Origin: a virus
DNA length: 64,000 bases
IMG/VR virus record: IMGVR_UViG_3300042868_008355
Span: 26,936-90,935 of that record
Strand: one strand, 5' to 3'
Below are positions 5,352 through 11,375 of this stretch, one piece after another (within the stretch, counting starts at the first letter, position 1; every line of letters starts with the position of its first letter). A program made the position numbers and the translations under genes. The notes under the pieces were generated by a model. It saw nothing but the letters and a program-made list of their open reading frames with translations, did not search any database and was not told the DNA's origin.

Positions 5352-5630
5352 ATGAAAAACAAGGAAAATTTAGAATATTGGTTTTGCAAAATAGGTCCTA
5401 TTGACAGAAGTGAAATACCTTTTGGTGGTGACGGTCCATTGAGAAGTGCCGTTGAAGATAAGTTTATTGATATGTTTGGAGAACAAGCGAAAACCTGTGG
5501 TAGTGGTTGGGGATTAAAAGAAGAAATGAAAACAAGATTGGATATCATTTCTTACCTACATATCACAGACCCAAGTGGGGAAATGTTAAAACAAATTGAT
5601 GAAATCTTGAATAAACGACCGATGTTTTAA
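5352..5630 (+). CDS. Hypothetical protein (92 aa)
   Basis: I do not recognise a family. It is a soluble mixed-charge protein with a Gly-rich stretch (FGGDGP), a helix containing VEDKFIDMFGEQAK, then TCGSGWGLKEEMKTRLDIISYL. Its ATG is 4 nt downstream of a -7 box (leaderless). An anomalous tRNA-Leu-like gene starts 9 nt after its stop, so protein and tRNAs appear to share a transcript. Confidence 0.65.
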   Translation: MKNKENLEYWFCKIGPIDRSEIPFGGDGPLRSAVEDKFIDMFGEQAKTCGSGWGLKEEMKTRLDIISYLHITDPSGEMLKQIDEILNKRPMF

Positions 5631-5638
5631 ATTAAAAT

Positions 5639-5737
5639 AGTCAGGTGGCGGAATGGTAGACGCAATAGGTGAAAATACCATACAGATGTTCACCCATCTA
5701 ATGCAATGGTTTACAGGTTCGAATCCTGTCCTGACTA
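5639..5737 (+). tRNA. tRNA-Leu-like gene, anticodon unresolved
   Basis: The acceptor AGTCAGG/CCTGACT, the Leu-type D-arm (GCG-GAATGGTAGA-CGC) and the T-arm (ACAGG-TTCGAAT-CCTGT) are all good. The central part is odd. After the D-arm comes ATAGGTGAAAATACCAT, which does not make a 5-bp anticodon stem with a 7-nt loop. It is followed by a perfect hairpin AGATG-TTCACC-CATCT. GGTGAA and TTCACC can also pair over distance. It could be an altered Leu tRNA, a tRNA with a small insertion, or a pseudogene. Confidence 0.5.
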
Positions 5738-5832
5738 CACGGTTCGGTTCATCACCGAATAGTATGCCCAATACGATGAGAAGTGAGGTGATACTTCACA
5801 TGGGATTTCTGATAGAGAAAGGCTCTATCTGG
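5738..5832 (+). ncRNA. Chain of three hairpins between tRNAs
   Basis: TTCGGT-N5-ACCGAA (near 5743-5759), a GAAGT/ACTTC-type hairpin near 5781-5798, and GATAGAG-N5-CTCTATC (near 5811-5829) follow each other without an ORF. No T-loop is present. It is probably part of a structured non-coding transcript. Confidence 0.4.
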
Positions 5833-5833
5833 T

Positions 5834-5891
5834 TTGACTAGCCACGGGGAAGAGCAAAGGGAGTTAAAGAACAACGTACTCTCATAGTCAA
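5834..5891 (+). ncRNA. Short stem-closed element before tRNA-Ile
   Basis: TTGACTA (5834-5840) pairs with TAGTCAA (5885-5891) around a 44-nt interior that includes GAGT...ACTC. It ends 6 nt before tRNA-Ile(GAT). Function unknown. Confidence 0.4.
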
Positions 5892-5896
5892 TTTAT

Positions 5897-5968
5897 TGTC
5901 ACGTAACTCAGCGGTAGAGTTCTTCTCTGATACGGAAGCGGTCGTAGGTTCAAATCCTACCGTGACAA
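5897..5968 (+). tRNA. tRNA-Ile(GAT)
   Basis: Acceptor TGTCACG pairs with CGTGACA. Stem CTTCT/GGAAG holds loop CTGATAC, anticodon GAT. T-loop TTCAAAT. Confidence 0.92.
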
Positions 5969-5974
5969 CACAAT

Positions 5975-6049
5975 GTCTTCGTAGCTCAGCTGGTTTAGAG
6001 CACTTCACTTTTAATGAAGGAGTCACAGGTTCGAACCCTGTCGGGGACA
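5975..6049 (+). tRNA. tRNA-Lys(TTT)
   Basis: Acceptor GTCTTCG pairs with CGGGGAC. Stem CTTCA/TGAAG holds loop CTTTTAA, anticodon TTT. T-loop TTCGAAC. Confidence 0.93.
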
Positions 6050-6054
6050 CTATA

Positions 6055-6128
6055 AGGTCGGTTGGTCGAGTGGTTTAGGCGGTAGTCTGCAAAACTATCT
6101 ACACAGGTTCGATTCCTGTACCGACCTC
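6055..6128 (+). tRNA. tRNA-Cys(GCA)
   Basis: Acceptor AGGTCGG pairs with CCGACCT. Stem GTAGT/ACTAT holds loop CTGCAAA, anticodon GCA. T-loop TTCGATT. Confidence 0.92.
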
Positions 6129-6134
6129 AATATA

Positions 6135-6209
6135 CACGTCTGTAGCTCAGTTGGTAGAGCACTGGTCTCCAAAACCAGGTGTCGGTGGTTCGAGCCCATC
6201 CAGTCGTGC
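6135..6209 (+). tRNA. tRNA-Trp(CCA)
   Basis: Acceptor CACGTCT pairs with AGTCGTG with one T-T mismatch. Stem CTGGT/ACCAG holds loop CTCCAAA, anticodon CCA. Confidence 0.9.
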
Positions 6210-6406
6210 AAAACTAACACAGAATGAATGATACGAGCCACCAAAGTTCGAAAGGAGTCAGGGTGTTGGTTTAACTTATAGGTTGATTGGGGAAGTCCAT
6301 AACGTTAACGTGTCAGTAGTTCGTTGTTGTGGGGGAGTTTGAACTGTCATAGTAACGCCAATCGTAAAAACAGATGTCCACTGAACCATCTTCTGTTTTC
6401 CTAAAT
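6210..6406 (+). ncRNA. Structured non-coding region (about 195 nt)
   Basis: There is no ORF and no tRNA. GATTGG (near 6283-6288) pairs with CCAATC (near 6358-6363). AAAACAGATG (near 6366-6375) forms a hairpin with CATCTTCTGTTTT (near 6387-6399), which lies just before tRNA-Tyr. AACACAGA near 6216 could compete for the same TCTGTTTT strand, a possible alternative fold. I do not recognise the RNA. Confidence 0.4.
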
Positions 6407-6491
6407 TGGGTCAGTTGAGCAATTGGTCGGCTCGCTAGTCTGTAAAACTAGTTCATTTGTGACGTGTAGGTTCGAATCCTACCTGGCCCAC
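6407..6491 (+). tRNA. tRNA-Tyr(GTA)
   Basis: Acceptor TGGGTCA pairs with TGGCCCA. Stem CTAGT/ACTAG holds loop CTGTAAA, anticodon GTA. The long variable arm is normal for bacterial tRNA-Tyr. Confidence 0.93.
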
Positions 6492-6497
6492 TTAAAT

Positions 6498-6570
6498 TGT
6501 CCTGTGGTGTAATTGGCAACACGTCTGGTTTTGGTCCAGAAGAGTATAGGTTCGAGACCTGTCGGGACAA
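6498..6570 (+). tRNA. tRNA-Gln(TTG)
   Basis: Acceptor TGTCCTG pairs with CGGGACA. Stem TCTGG/CCAGA holds loop TTTTGGT, anticodon TTG. Confidence 0.93.
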
Positions 6571-6575
6571 CAATT

Positions 6576-6650
6576 GGTTTTGTGGTGTAACGGAGAGCAC
6601 ATGAAGCTACGGACTTCAGAGTGAGGGTTCGAATCCTTCCAAAACCACCA
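6576..6650 (+). tRNA. tRNA-Arg(ACG)
   Basis: Acceptor GGTTTTG pairs with CAAAACC. Stem TGAAG/CTTCA holds loop CTACGGA, anticodon ACG (A34 would need editing to inosine). CCA is encoded at 6648-6650. Confidence 0.92.
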
Positions 6651-6651
6651 T

Positions 6652-6723
6652 GGCGATGTAGTTCAGTGGTAGAACACTTCTTTCATACGGAAGGGGTCGG
6701 TGGTTCGATACCACCCATCGCCA
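6652..6723 (+). tRNA. tRNA-Met(CAT), elongator type
   Basis: Acceptor GGCGATG pairs with CATCGCC. Stem CTTCT/GGAAG holds loop TTCATAC, anticodon CAT. A paired G1-C72 and no GGG/CCC anticodon stem argue against initiator tRNA. Ile2 (lysidine) identity cannot be excluded, but a separate tRNA-Ile(TAT) follows. Confidence 0.9.
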
Positions 6724-6729
6724 CTATAT

Positions 6730-6803
6730 TGGAATGTAGCTCAGTTGGTGAGAGCAGTTGTCTTATACACAACAGGTCATGGGTTCAACTCCCATCATTC
6801 CGA
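6730..6803 (+). tRNA. tRNA-Ile(TAT)
   Basis: Acceptor TGGAATG pairs with CATTCCG. Stem GTTGT/ACAAC holds loop CTTATAC, anticodon TAT, reading AUA directly. Most bacteria read AUA with a lysidine-modified CAT tRNA, so this anticodon is uncommon. Confidence 0.88.
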
Positions 6804-6808
6804 CAATA

Positions 6809-6896
6809 GGAAGGTTACCCAAGTTGGTGAAGGGGTCAGTTTGCTAAACTGATAGGTCAAGTAATTGGCGCGAGGGTTCGAGCCCCTCACCTTCCG
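6809..6896 (+). tRNA. tRNA-Ser(GCT)
   Basis: Acceptor GGAAGGT pairs with ACCTTCC. Stem CAGTT/AACTG holds loop TGCTA, anticodon GCT. It has a class II variable arm and T-loop TTCGAGC. It is the last gene of the array. Confidence 0.92.
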
Positions 6897-6902
6897 CAAA
6901 AG

Positions 6903-6933
6903 TTGACAAAAAAGGATTTAAAACCTATATTTG
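6903..6933 (+). promoter_or_regulatory. Host-type promoter, 4 nt before ATG
   Basis: TTG at 6903-6905 and TATATTTG at 6926-6933 are separated by 20 nt. The ATG at 6938 gives a predicted leaderless mRNA. Confidence 0.75.
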
Positions 6934-6937
6934 TAGT

Positions 6938-8203
6938 ATGGAAAAACTATCAAAAATAGGGAACAATATAGTGGGTTCTGAAATCATCAAAATCTCACAA
7001 CAAATCAAAGAAATCTCTAAAACAAAACCTGTAATCAATTTAACCATTGGTGATTTTAATTCAGGATTTTGGCCAATCCCACCAAAATTGAAACAACACA
7101 TTGAACAATGTTATGAGGATGGTTTGACCAATTATCCTAATTCTCAAGGTGAGATTAATTTAAGAGAATCGGTTTCCAAACATATTAAACAACAATTTGA
7201 TGTAGATTATTCTCCTGAGGAAATCTTAATTGGTGGTGGAGTTCGTCCGTTGATTTATACGGTTTACAAAGCGACCACAAATCCAAACGAATCAGTAATT
7301 TATCCTGTTCCATCTTGGAACAATAACCACTATTGTTTTTTACATGGAGTTGAAAAAACTGAGATTGAATGTCTACCTGAAAATTCATTTTTTCCAACTG
7401 TAAGGGATATTGAGGTTAGGATTGGTGACAATACATCTTTGATTTGTATTTGTTCACCACAGAACCCTACAGGTCGTGTGATTGACCCTGAAGTTCTTAA
7501 AGGTATTTGTGAGTTGGTGGTCAATGAAAATAAAGTTAGGGCAAGTCAAGTCGGTTCAAGACCTTTGTATTTGTTCTTTGACCAAATCTATTCTGACATC
7601 ACACAAGATGGTAAATTTGTACATCCAATCAAACTATGTCCTGAAATCAGACCATATTTGATTTGTGCTGACGGTATTTCCAAATCACTAAATGCCACTG
7701 GTGTTCGTGTTGGTTGGTTGTTTGGACCAAAAGATGTTATTGGAAAAATGACTGAAGTATTGTCTCACATTGGAGCATGGGCACCAAAACCTGAACAACA
7801 TGGTTTGGACAAATATATTAGAGAAAATTATGATGATTACCTGTGGCATGTCAATTATGTTAAGAACGAATATGAATGGATTACGCATAGTATCTGTAAA
7901 AAGTTTGAAGAGTTAAAAGAAAAAGGTTTTAACGTTGATTGTCAAAGACCAGAAGGTGGAATCTACATTTCAGTTTATTTGGGGTATGTAAATTCATTCG
8001 ACTCAACTGAAGAATACATTTCATTTCTAATTAACAATTGTGGTCTTGGAATTGTACCATTTGAATATTTTGGTTCAAAAGAAAAGGGATGGTTCAGAAT
8101 TTCGATTGGTAATATTTCCAGTAGTAATTTGGACGATGTTATTAACACAATTGAAAAGTCGGTAGTGAAATCAACATCTTTTGTTAATTCTAGGATATTT
8201 TAA
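6938..8203 (+). CDS. PLP-dependent aminotransferase, class I/II
   Basis: This 421-residue fold-type I enzyme resembles aspartate/aromatic aminotransferases. It shows the substrate-loop YPNSQGEINLRE, SPQNPTGR (Asn near 176), FDQIYSD with the PLP-nitrogen-binding Asp, the Schiff-base lysine in GISKSLNATGVRVGW (Lys249), and a C-terminal WFRISIG with the carboxylate-binding Arg. It would transfer an amino group between an amino acid or amino sugar and a 2-oxo acid; the substrate cannot be read from sequence. It follows the tRNA array with its own promoter and stands alone. A full-length, apparently intact aminotransferase is unusual cargo for a phage. Confidence 0.88.
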   Translation: MEKLSKIGNNIVGSEIIKISQQIKEISKTKPVINLTIGDFNSGFWPIPPKLKQHIEQCYEDGLTNYPNSQGEINLRESVSKHIKQQFDVDYSPEEILIGGGVRPLIYTVYKATTNPNESVIYPVPSWNNNHYCFLHGVEKTEIECLPENSFFPTVRDIEVRIGDNTSLICICSPQNPTGRVIDPEVLKGICELVVNENKVRASQVGSRPLYLFFDQIYSDITQDGKFVHPIKLCPEIRPYLICADGISKSLNATGVRVGWLFGPKDVIGKMTEVLSHIGAWAPKPEQHGLDKYIRENYDDYLWHVNYVKNEYEWITHSICKKFEELKEKGFNVDCQRPEGGIYISVYLGYVNSFDSTEEYISFLINNCGLGIVPFEYFGSKEKGWFRISIGNISSSNLDDVINTIEKSVVKSTSFVNSRIF

Positions 8204-8246
8204 AAAAAATATTTAAATAAATTGACGAATCAGGGTTCCTAACTTA

Positions 8247-8253
8247 TATTTAT
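8247..8253 (+). promoter_or_regulatory. Late-type motif TATTTAT
   Basis: It lies 12 nt before the ATG of the lipoprotein gene and is one instance of the recurring late-type motif. Confidence 0.45.
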
Positions 8254-8265
8254 CATTCATTGAAT

Positions 8266-8457
8266 ATGAAAAACATTATGAAAAACACAATTCTTACATT
8301 ATTCACAATCGTAGCTTTAGCCTCTTGTGGACACGAAACAACTGAAACTAAATCTGATTCAACCATGGTAGATTCTGTTATGGTAGATTCATCAACAATT
8401 GATTCAACCGTAGTTGCAGACTCAGTTGAAGTTGAGTCATCTGTTGAAACTAATTAA
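8266..8457 (+). CDS. Small lipoprotein with acidic Ser/Val repeats (63 aa)
   Basis: The N terminus (MKNIMKNTILTLFTIVALASCG) is a textbook lipoprotein signal: positive charges, a hydrophobic core and lipobox LASC, with the lipidated Cys near residue 21. The mature part is low complexity, with irregular repeats of the type D-S-x-M-V-D-S. It is probably tethered to the periplasmic or outer face of a membrane. Family and function are unknown; it resembles small Bacteroidota lipoproteins and could be host-derived. The ATG at 8266 was chosen because the signal peptide starts there. Confidence 0.65.
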   Translation: MKNIMKNTILTLFTIVALASCGHETTETKSDSTMVDSVMVDSSTIDSTVVADSVEVESSVETN

Positions 8458-8476
8458 TTGGTTTTTGACTACAAAC

Positions 8477-8506
8477 AAAAAACCCACTTTTCAGTGGGTT
8501 TTTTTT
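8477..8506. terminator. Bidirectional terminator
   Basis: ACCCACT (8482-8488) pairs with AGTGGGT (8493-8499), flanked by an A-run and a T-run. It serves the convergent genes ending at 8457 (+) and 8508 (-). Confidence 0.85.
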
Positions 8507-8507
8507 A

Positions 8508-9692
8508 TTATAATAATCCTTTAATTCTGTTAATATTTTCTTCTAACTTTTTACTTGGTTTCTTATCGAATGATTTTTTTAAGTTTTTATAACTACTTAG
8601 AAAAAATCCATCATCAGGTGAACTATCATCATTTTTTGGTTCTTCTGGTTCTTTAGGTTTTTCGTCAGAAGATTTTTTTAAACCTCTATATAAACTAGTA
8701 AATATACCAACATCTTCGCCTTTATCTTGTTTAGTGTTAGGAGGCGTTTCATTATCAAAAACAATTGAAGTCCTGTTTTTGTTATGTTTATATAGTGTAA
8801 CCAAAACGTTTGAATTTGTTGTACCTAAAACAGTGCCAACCCCAACCCTATCTTTTATTTTTTGTGATGGAGATGTAATACCGCAATATTCCAAAAACCC
8901 ATCCTCAAATTCTATAACAATTTGGTTAATACAAGATGTGTTATTTATTACGTCGACAATTTTTCCTGAAACAGGACTTTTAATTTTTGTATTTGAATTT
9001 CTTGGAATTAATACTTTACCTCCTCTAATTTTTGCACCAACACCAAACGTACCTGGTTTAAATGATTCTTTAATACCCATAGAATTTAATATTGAAAGAC
9101 CAATTTTACTTGCAAAATTACTTGAACTTGGTGTTTCTGTGTCTTGAGTACTGTCCTCTGTCGATGTAGTATTGGTTGAAGTTTCTGTTGAACTTGATGT
9201 TGGTTGTTGACTTGGAGAACCCGTCATGTTTGATACGTGAACATGGTTATCATGACCTTCAAATCCAAAAGTTAAAACTGCCTTTGGGTTACTTGGTCCT
9301 TCGGCATTTTTATTGTACCCCATTGACACTAACGCAGCTACTAATTTGTCGGCATCTGCTCGATTAGATGGACTAACCGCTTTACCATTAATCATGGCAA
9401 TATCAACGGCATTTCCTGTTGTGTGTCGGCTTGTATTACCACTCTTAGTTTTGTTCCCGTGTCCACTAATTCCAGTTGTAACACTAACATTTACACCAGC
9501 ACTTTTTGCAGCATTTTGGATGTCCTGTAATAAAGTGGTATTGATATTATCTGATGCGGGATTACCGTGGCCAATATTCCTGAAATCAATATTGTTGTAG
9601 GAATCCGTAACTTCAAATACCAAGTTTTTATTTTCATTTATGATATTATAACTTGATAATATATCTTCAATTAATTTTTTTTGATTACTCAT
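8508..9692 (-). CDS. Peptidoglycan hydrolase-like virion protein (M15-like plus M23-like domain)
   Basis: This 394-residue protein has a D-Ala-D-Ala carboxypeptidase-type (M15-like) N-terminal half. It contains ISGHGNKTKSGNTSRHTTG-NAVDIAMING and GFEGHDNHVHVS, which supply the zinc-binding His/Asp/His set. A middle Ser/Thr-rich linker leads to an M23-like beta domain (VGAKIRGGKVL...SPVSGKIVDV) that seems to lack its catalytic His residues. The tail has two copies of a YxxLKKSxDxKP motif and ends EENINRIKGLL. The start at 9692 is 4 nt from a TATTTAT motif. Residues 17-20 (IINE) resemble a prohead-protease site, so it may be packaged. It probably cleaves host cell wall. Confidence 0.7.
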   Translation of the reverse strand: MSNQKKLIEDILSSYNIINENKNLVFEVTDSYNNIDFRNIGHGNPASDNINTTLLQDIQNAAKSAGVNVSVTTGISGHGNKTKSGNTSRHTTGNAVDIAMINGKAVSPSNRADADKLVAALVSMGYNKNAEGPSNPKAVLTFGFEGHDNHVHVSNMTGSPSQQPTSSSTETSTNTTSTEDSTQDTETPSSSNFASKIGLSILNSMGIKESFKPGTFGVGAKIRGGKVLIPRNSNTKIKSPVSGKIVDVINNTSCINQIVIEFEDGFLEYCGITSPSQKIKDRVGVGTVLGTTNSNVLVTLYKHNKNRTSIVFDNETPPNTKQDKGEDVGIFTSLYRGLKKSSDEKPKEPEEPKNDDSSPDDGFFLSSYKNLKKSFDKKPSKKLEENINRIKGLL

Positions 9693-9696
9693 AATC

Positions 9697-9703
9697 ATAA
9701 ATA
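9697..9703 (-). promoter_or_regulatory. Late-type motif TATTTAT (minus strand)
   Basis: It is 4 nt upstream of the ATG at 9692. An alternative ATG at 9698 overlaps the motif and was rejected for that reason. Confidence 0.5.
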
Positions 9704-9712
9704 GTTTAACAA

Positions 9713-9739
9713 TAAAAAAAACCGACTATTGGTCGGTTC
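9713..9739 (-). terminator. Terminator overlapping a stop codon
   Basis: On the minus strand ACCGAC (9737-9732) pairs with GTCGGT (9726-9721), followed by a U-run. The TAG stop of the 49-aa ORF lies inside the hairpin. Confidence 0.75.
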
Positions 9740-9875
9740 TTTTAGTGTAGACCAATCTTTTGATTTCTGACTTAACAGGCTCTTCAGATTGGGGTTCAGG
9801 TTTATTTACTTTCTTTTTAAAAAACGATTTAAAAAAATTAATAATTTTATTTAATGTTGTCTTGATTGTTTTCAT
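9726..9875 (-). CDS. Small basic protein (49 aa)
   Basis: The short frame starts at 9875 and overlaps the end of the PspC-like gene in another frame. The product has an amphipathic Lys/Phe-rich N-terminal helix (MKTIKTTLNKIINFFKSFFK, then KK), which could bind membranes, followed by a Pro/Glu segment and a basic tail. I do not recognise a family. Its position, directly before a terminator and behind a membrane-protein gene, supports expression in the same transcript. Confidence 0.5.
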   Translation of the reverse strand: MKTIKTTLNKIINFFKSFFKKKVNKPEPQSEEPVKSEIKRLVYTKRTDQ

Positions 9876-10050
9876 ATCTTTCCAATGGAATTATCATCCA
9901 CATCAATAAGTATGTGATAATAATTGGAAATGGTGTAAAAACTAATGCAACAAAAATAATTCTTATTATTGATTCATCAATATTGAAATATTCTGAAAGT
10001 CCTTTACATACTCCCACAATTTCTCCATGTGGTCTTTTTAATCTTTTCAT
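9847..10050 (-). CDS. PspC-domain membrane protein (67 aa)
   Basis: It is a single PspC domain, a small membrane fold related to the phage-shock-protein regulator. The opening MKRLKRPHGEIVGVCKGLSE-YFNIDESIIRI is the family signature. A hydrophobic helix (IIFVALVFTPFPIIITYLLM) and WMIIPLE follow. In bacteria PspC senses membrane stress. In a phage it may protect the membrane or modulate envelope stress, but that is inferred. Its ATG overlaps the stop of the upstream epimerase gene by 4 nt, indicating an operon of HAD, epimerase, PspC and the 49-aa protein. Confidence 0.85.
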   Translation of the reverse strand: MKRLKRPHGEIVGVCKGLSEYFNIDESIIRIIFVALVFTPFPIIITYLLMWMIIPLERYENNQDNIK

Positions 10051-10508
10051 TTTCCTTGTTTGTCTTTTTCTGATATTGTAATTTTATTAACTCCACTATG
10101 TTCAAAAACTACATTTGACACTGTTGGGTTTTCAAACCAACGCAAACTATGCTCACTTTCAGGGTTATAATCACCCTCAACCATGTAAACAACAATTGTA
10201 TTAGGTTCAAGTGTTAAAAATCCGTGAGCCATGTTATTCGGGATGTATACCGCTTGGTTTTCATTAACCTCACAATAATCAGTTTCACCTGTTTTTAAAT
10301 CAACCATAAAGTCGATAATTGAACCCTGAACCACTTTAACGTATTTTGTCTGTGGTGGATTGGTTTGGTAATGTAATCCTCTAAAGGTAAATGGCTCAGT
10401 ATTGATACTGATTGAACATTGAGTCCAATCAATATCTAATACCTTTGTGTTTATCGGTGTGTAAGACCCCCTATCGTCTTTGAATGTTTCGTGTTCGTGT
10501 TTAATCAT
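10047..10508 (-). CDS. rfbC: dTDP-4-dehydrorhamnose 3,5-epimerase-like protein
   Basis: This 153-residue cupin belongs to the RfbC/RmlC family, which epimerises dTDP-4-keto-6-deoxyglucose at C3 and C5. Visible motifs are FTFRGLHYQTNPPQTKYVKV (His46 is the likely general base), a strand with VDLKTGE, and YIPNNMAHGFLTLE with the second family His. It is about 25-30 residues shorter than typical RmlC, lacking part of the C-terminal extension. No other rhamnose-pathway genes lie beside it. It could modify a host nucleotide sugar and feed the glycan cluster further right. Confidence 0.85.
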   Translation of the reverse strand: MIKHEHETFKDDRGSYTPINTKVLDIDWTQCSISINTEPFTFRGLHYQTNPPQTKYVKVVQGSIIDFMVDLKTGETDYCEVNENQAVYIPNNMAHGFLTLEPNTIVVYMVEGDYNPESEHSLRWFENPTVSNVVFEHSGVNKITISEKDKQGK

Positions 10509-11076
10509 TTAAAAATTTCAGTATTTTATCTTTTATTCCTGATTGTTTGATTCCTTCATTTGAAGACGGTGTCAATACGAAATTATCTAATCCCCAATCT
10601 TTCCAATCCTCTCCATTCTTACCCATATCAAGGTCATCAACTGCGACCCAATGAGTAACTTCAGGATGGTCATGTAAGAATTGTTTAATCTCGATAACAC
10701 GGGTCATTTCCAAATCCCAACGAGGAGACCAAATCCATATCATATCATTATACCATGTACATTGACCCAAATTAGTTGTTAATGCGATTGGTTTTTTGAT
10801 GATACCTTTTGATTCGTAATATTCTCCCATTTCTTCGAGATTAGCCCACCTCTTCCAATCAGAAGACGTTACAATTTCGGCACCTGTTTCTTCCAAGATT
10901 TCATTCAAAGTCTTAACAGCTTTTTGATTAAAGTTATCAAAACGATATTCAAGGGGCATTTCTGATGTTGTCATAGATAATTTACGACCACCCCATTTTG
11001 TTTGTTTCTTAAATCGACCACCCCACTCTGAAGATAAACAGATTACTCCATCATGGTCCAAAAATATAACTTTCAT
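10501..11076 (-). CDS. HAD-superfamily hydrolase
   Basis: This 191-residue protein starts with HAD motif I (VIFLDHDGVICLSS, nucleophile Asp7 and Asp9). It continues with a motif II-like TSSDWKRW and a late acidic motif AVDDLDMG, all expected of a magnesium-dependent phosphatase. A cap-like insertion lies between motifs I and II. Phage HAD proteins of this type may act on nucleotides or nucleic-acid ends, but the substrate cannot be read here. The ATG at 11076 sits 4 nt after a TATATTTG box on the minus strand, so this is a leaderless gene heading a four-gene operon. Confidence 0.8.
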   Translation of the reverse strand: MKVIFLDHDGVICLSSEWGGRFKKQTKWGGRKLSMTTSEMPLEYRFDNFNQKAVKTLNEILEETGAEIVTSSDWKRWANLEEMGEYYESKGIIKKPIALTTNLGQCTWYNDMIWIWSPRWDLEMTRVIEIKQFLHDHPEVTHWVAVDDLDMGKNGEDWKDWGLDNFVLTPSSNEGIKQSGIKDKILKFLND

Positions 11077-11080
11077 AACG

Positions 11081-11111
11081 CAAATATAGTATATTTATAT
11101 AAAAACACAAA
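11081..11111 (-). promoter_or_regulatory. Host-type promoter, 4 nt before ATG (minus strand)
   Basis: Read on the minus strand, TTTG (11111-11108) and TATATTTG (11088-11081) are separated by 19 nt. The gap to the ATG at 11076 is 4 nt. Confidence 0.75.
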
Positions 11112-11150
11112 GCATAATAAGCATAAAAGTTTAATTTATATCTATGGACG

Positions 11151-11375
11151 ATGATAGTGAAAAACAGAACTTGGAGAAGAACGTTTCAAGACAATCTCTC
11201 CCAAATCTCTTTAATGTTGGCGTTATTCTTCAATCCTTTTGGATTCGATGCCGTTCAATATGCTCTAATGTTGTGGACAGGGAGTTTATGGAAAGCCAAC
11301 TTTATTTTGTATTGTGTTGCGGCAGTATTTTTTGGTTTTTACTTATATTTGAGGAAATTATCTAAAAAACCTTAA
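11151..11375 (+). CDS. Small membrane protein (74 aa)
   Basis: The protein has two hydrophobic helices (ISLMLALFFNPFGFDAVQYA and FILYCVAAVFFGFYLYL) after a basic N terminus (KNRTWRRTFQDN), with a short basic C-terminal tail. It resembles small uncharacterised membrane proteins found in phages and Bacteroidota. An overlapping frame starting at 11144 is less protein-like and was set aside. The start could be the ATG at 11151 or a GTG at 11157. It converges with the next minus-strand gene with a 4-nt overlap. Confidence 0.65.
   Translation: MIVKNRTWRRTFQDNLSQISLMLALFFNPFGFDAVQYALMLWTGSLWKANFILYCVAAVFFGFYLYLRKLSKKP

Noticed and set aside
5639-5737. Stop-codon suppressor tRNA or alternative genetic code.
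   Set aside because: The anticodon cannot be read, and genes here end normally at TAA, TGA and TAG without in-frame stops.
859-6078. Several antisense or sense open frames across the tRNA array (for example 859-1086, 3018-3426, 4961-5200, 5838-6050, 6621-6809).
   Set aside because: Their translations are repeated tRNA T-arm and D-arm readings (RDSNxR, AELRRH, RFEPxx) and not proteins.
1021-6406. Identification of the structured segments as GOLLD, ROOL or RNase P RNA.
   Set aside because: I saw no conserved RNase P core, and each segment is closed separately at 60-300 nt, unlike a single large ornate RNA. A covariance search would be needed.
11144-11365. Overlapping frame starting at 11144 (MDDDSEKQNLEK).
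   Set aside because: The frame at 11151 has two clear membrane helices and a basic tail; the other frame has irregular composition.
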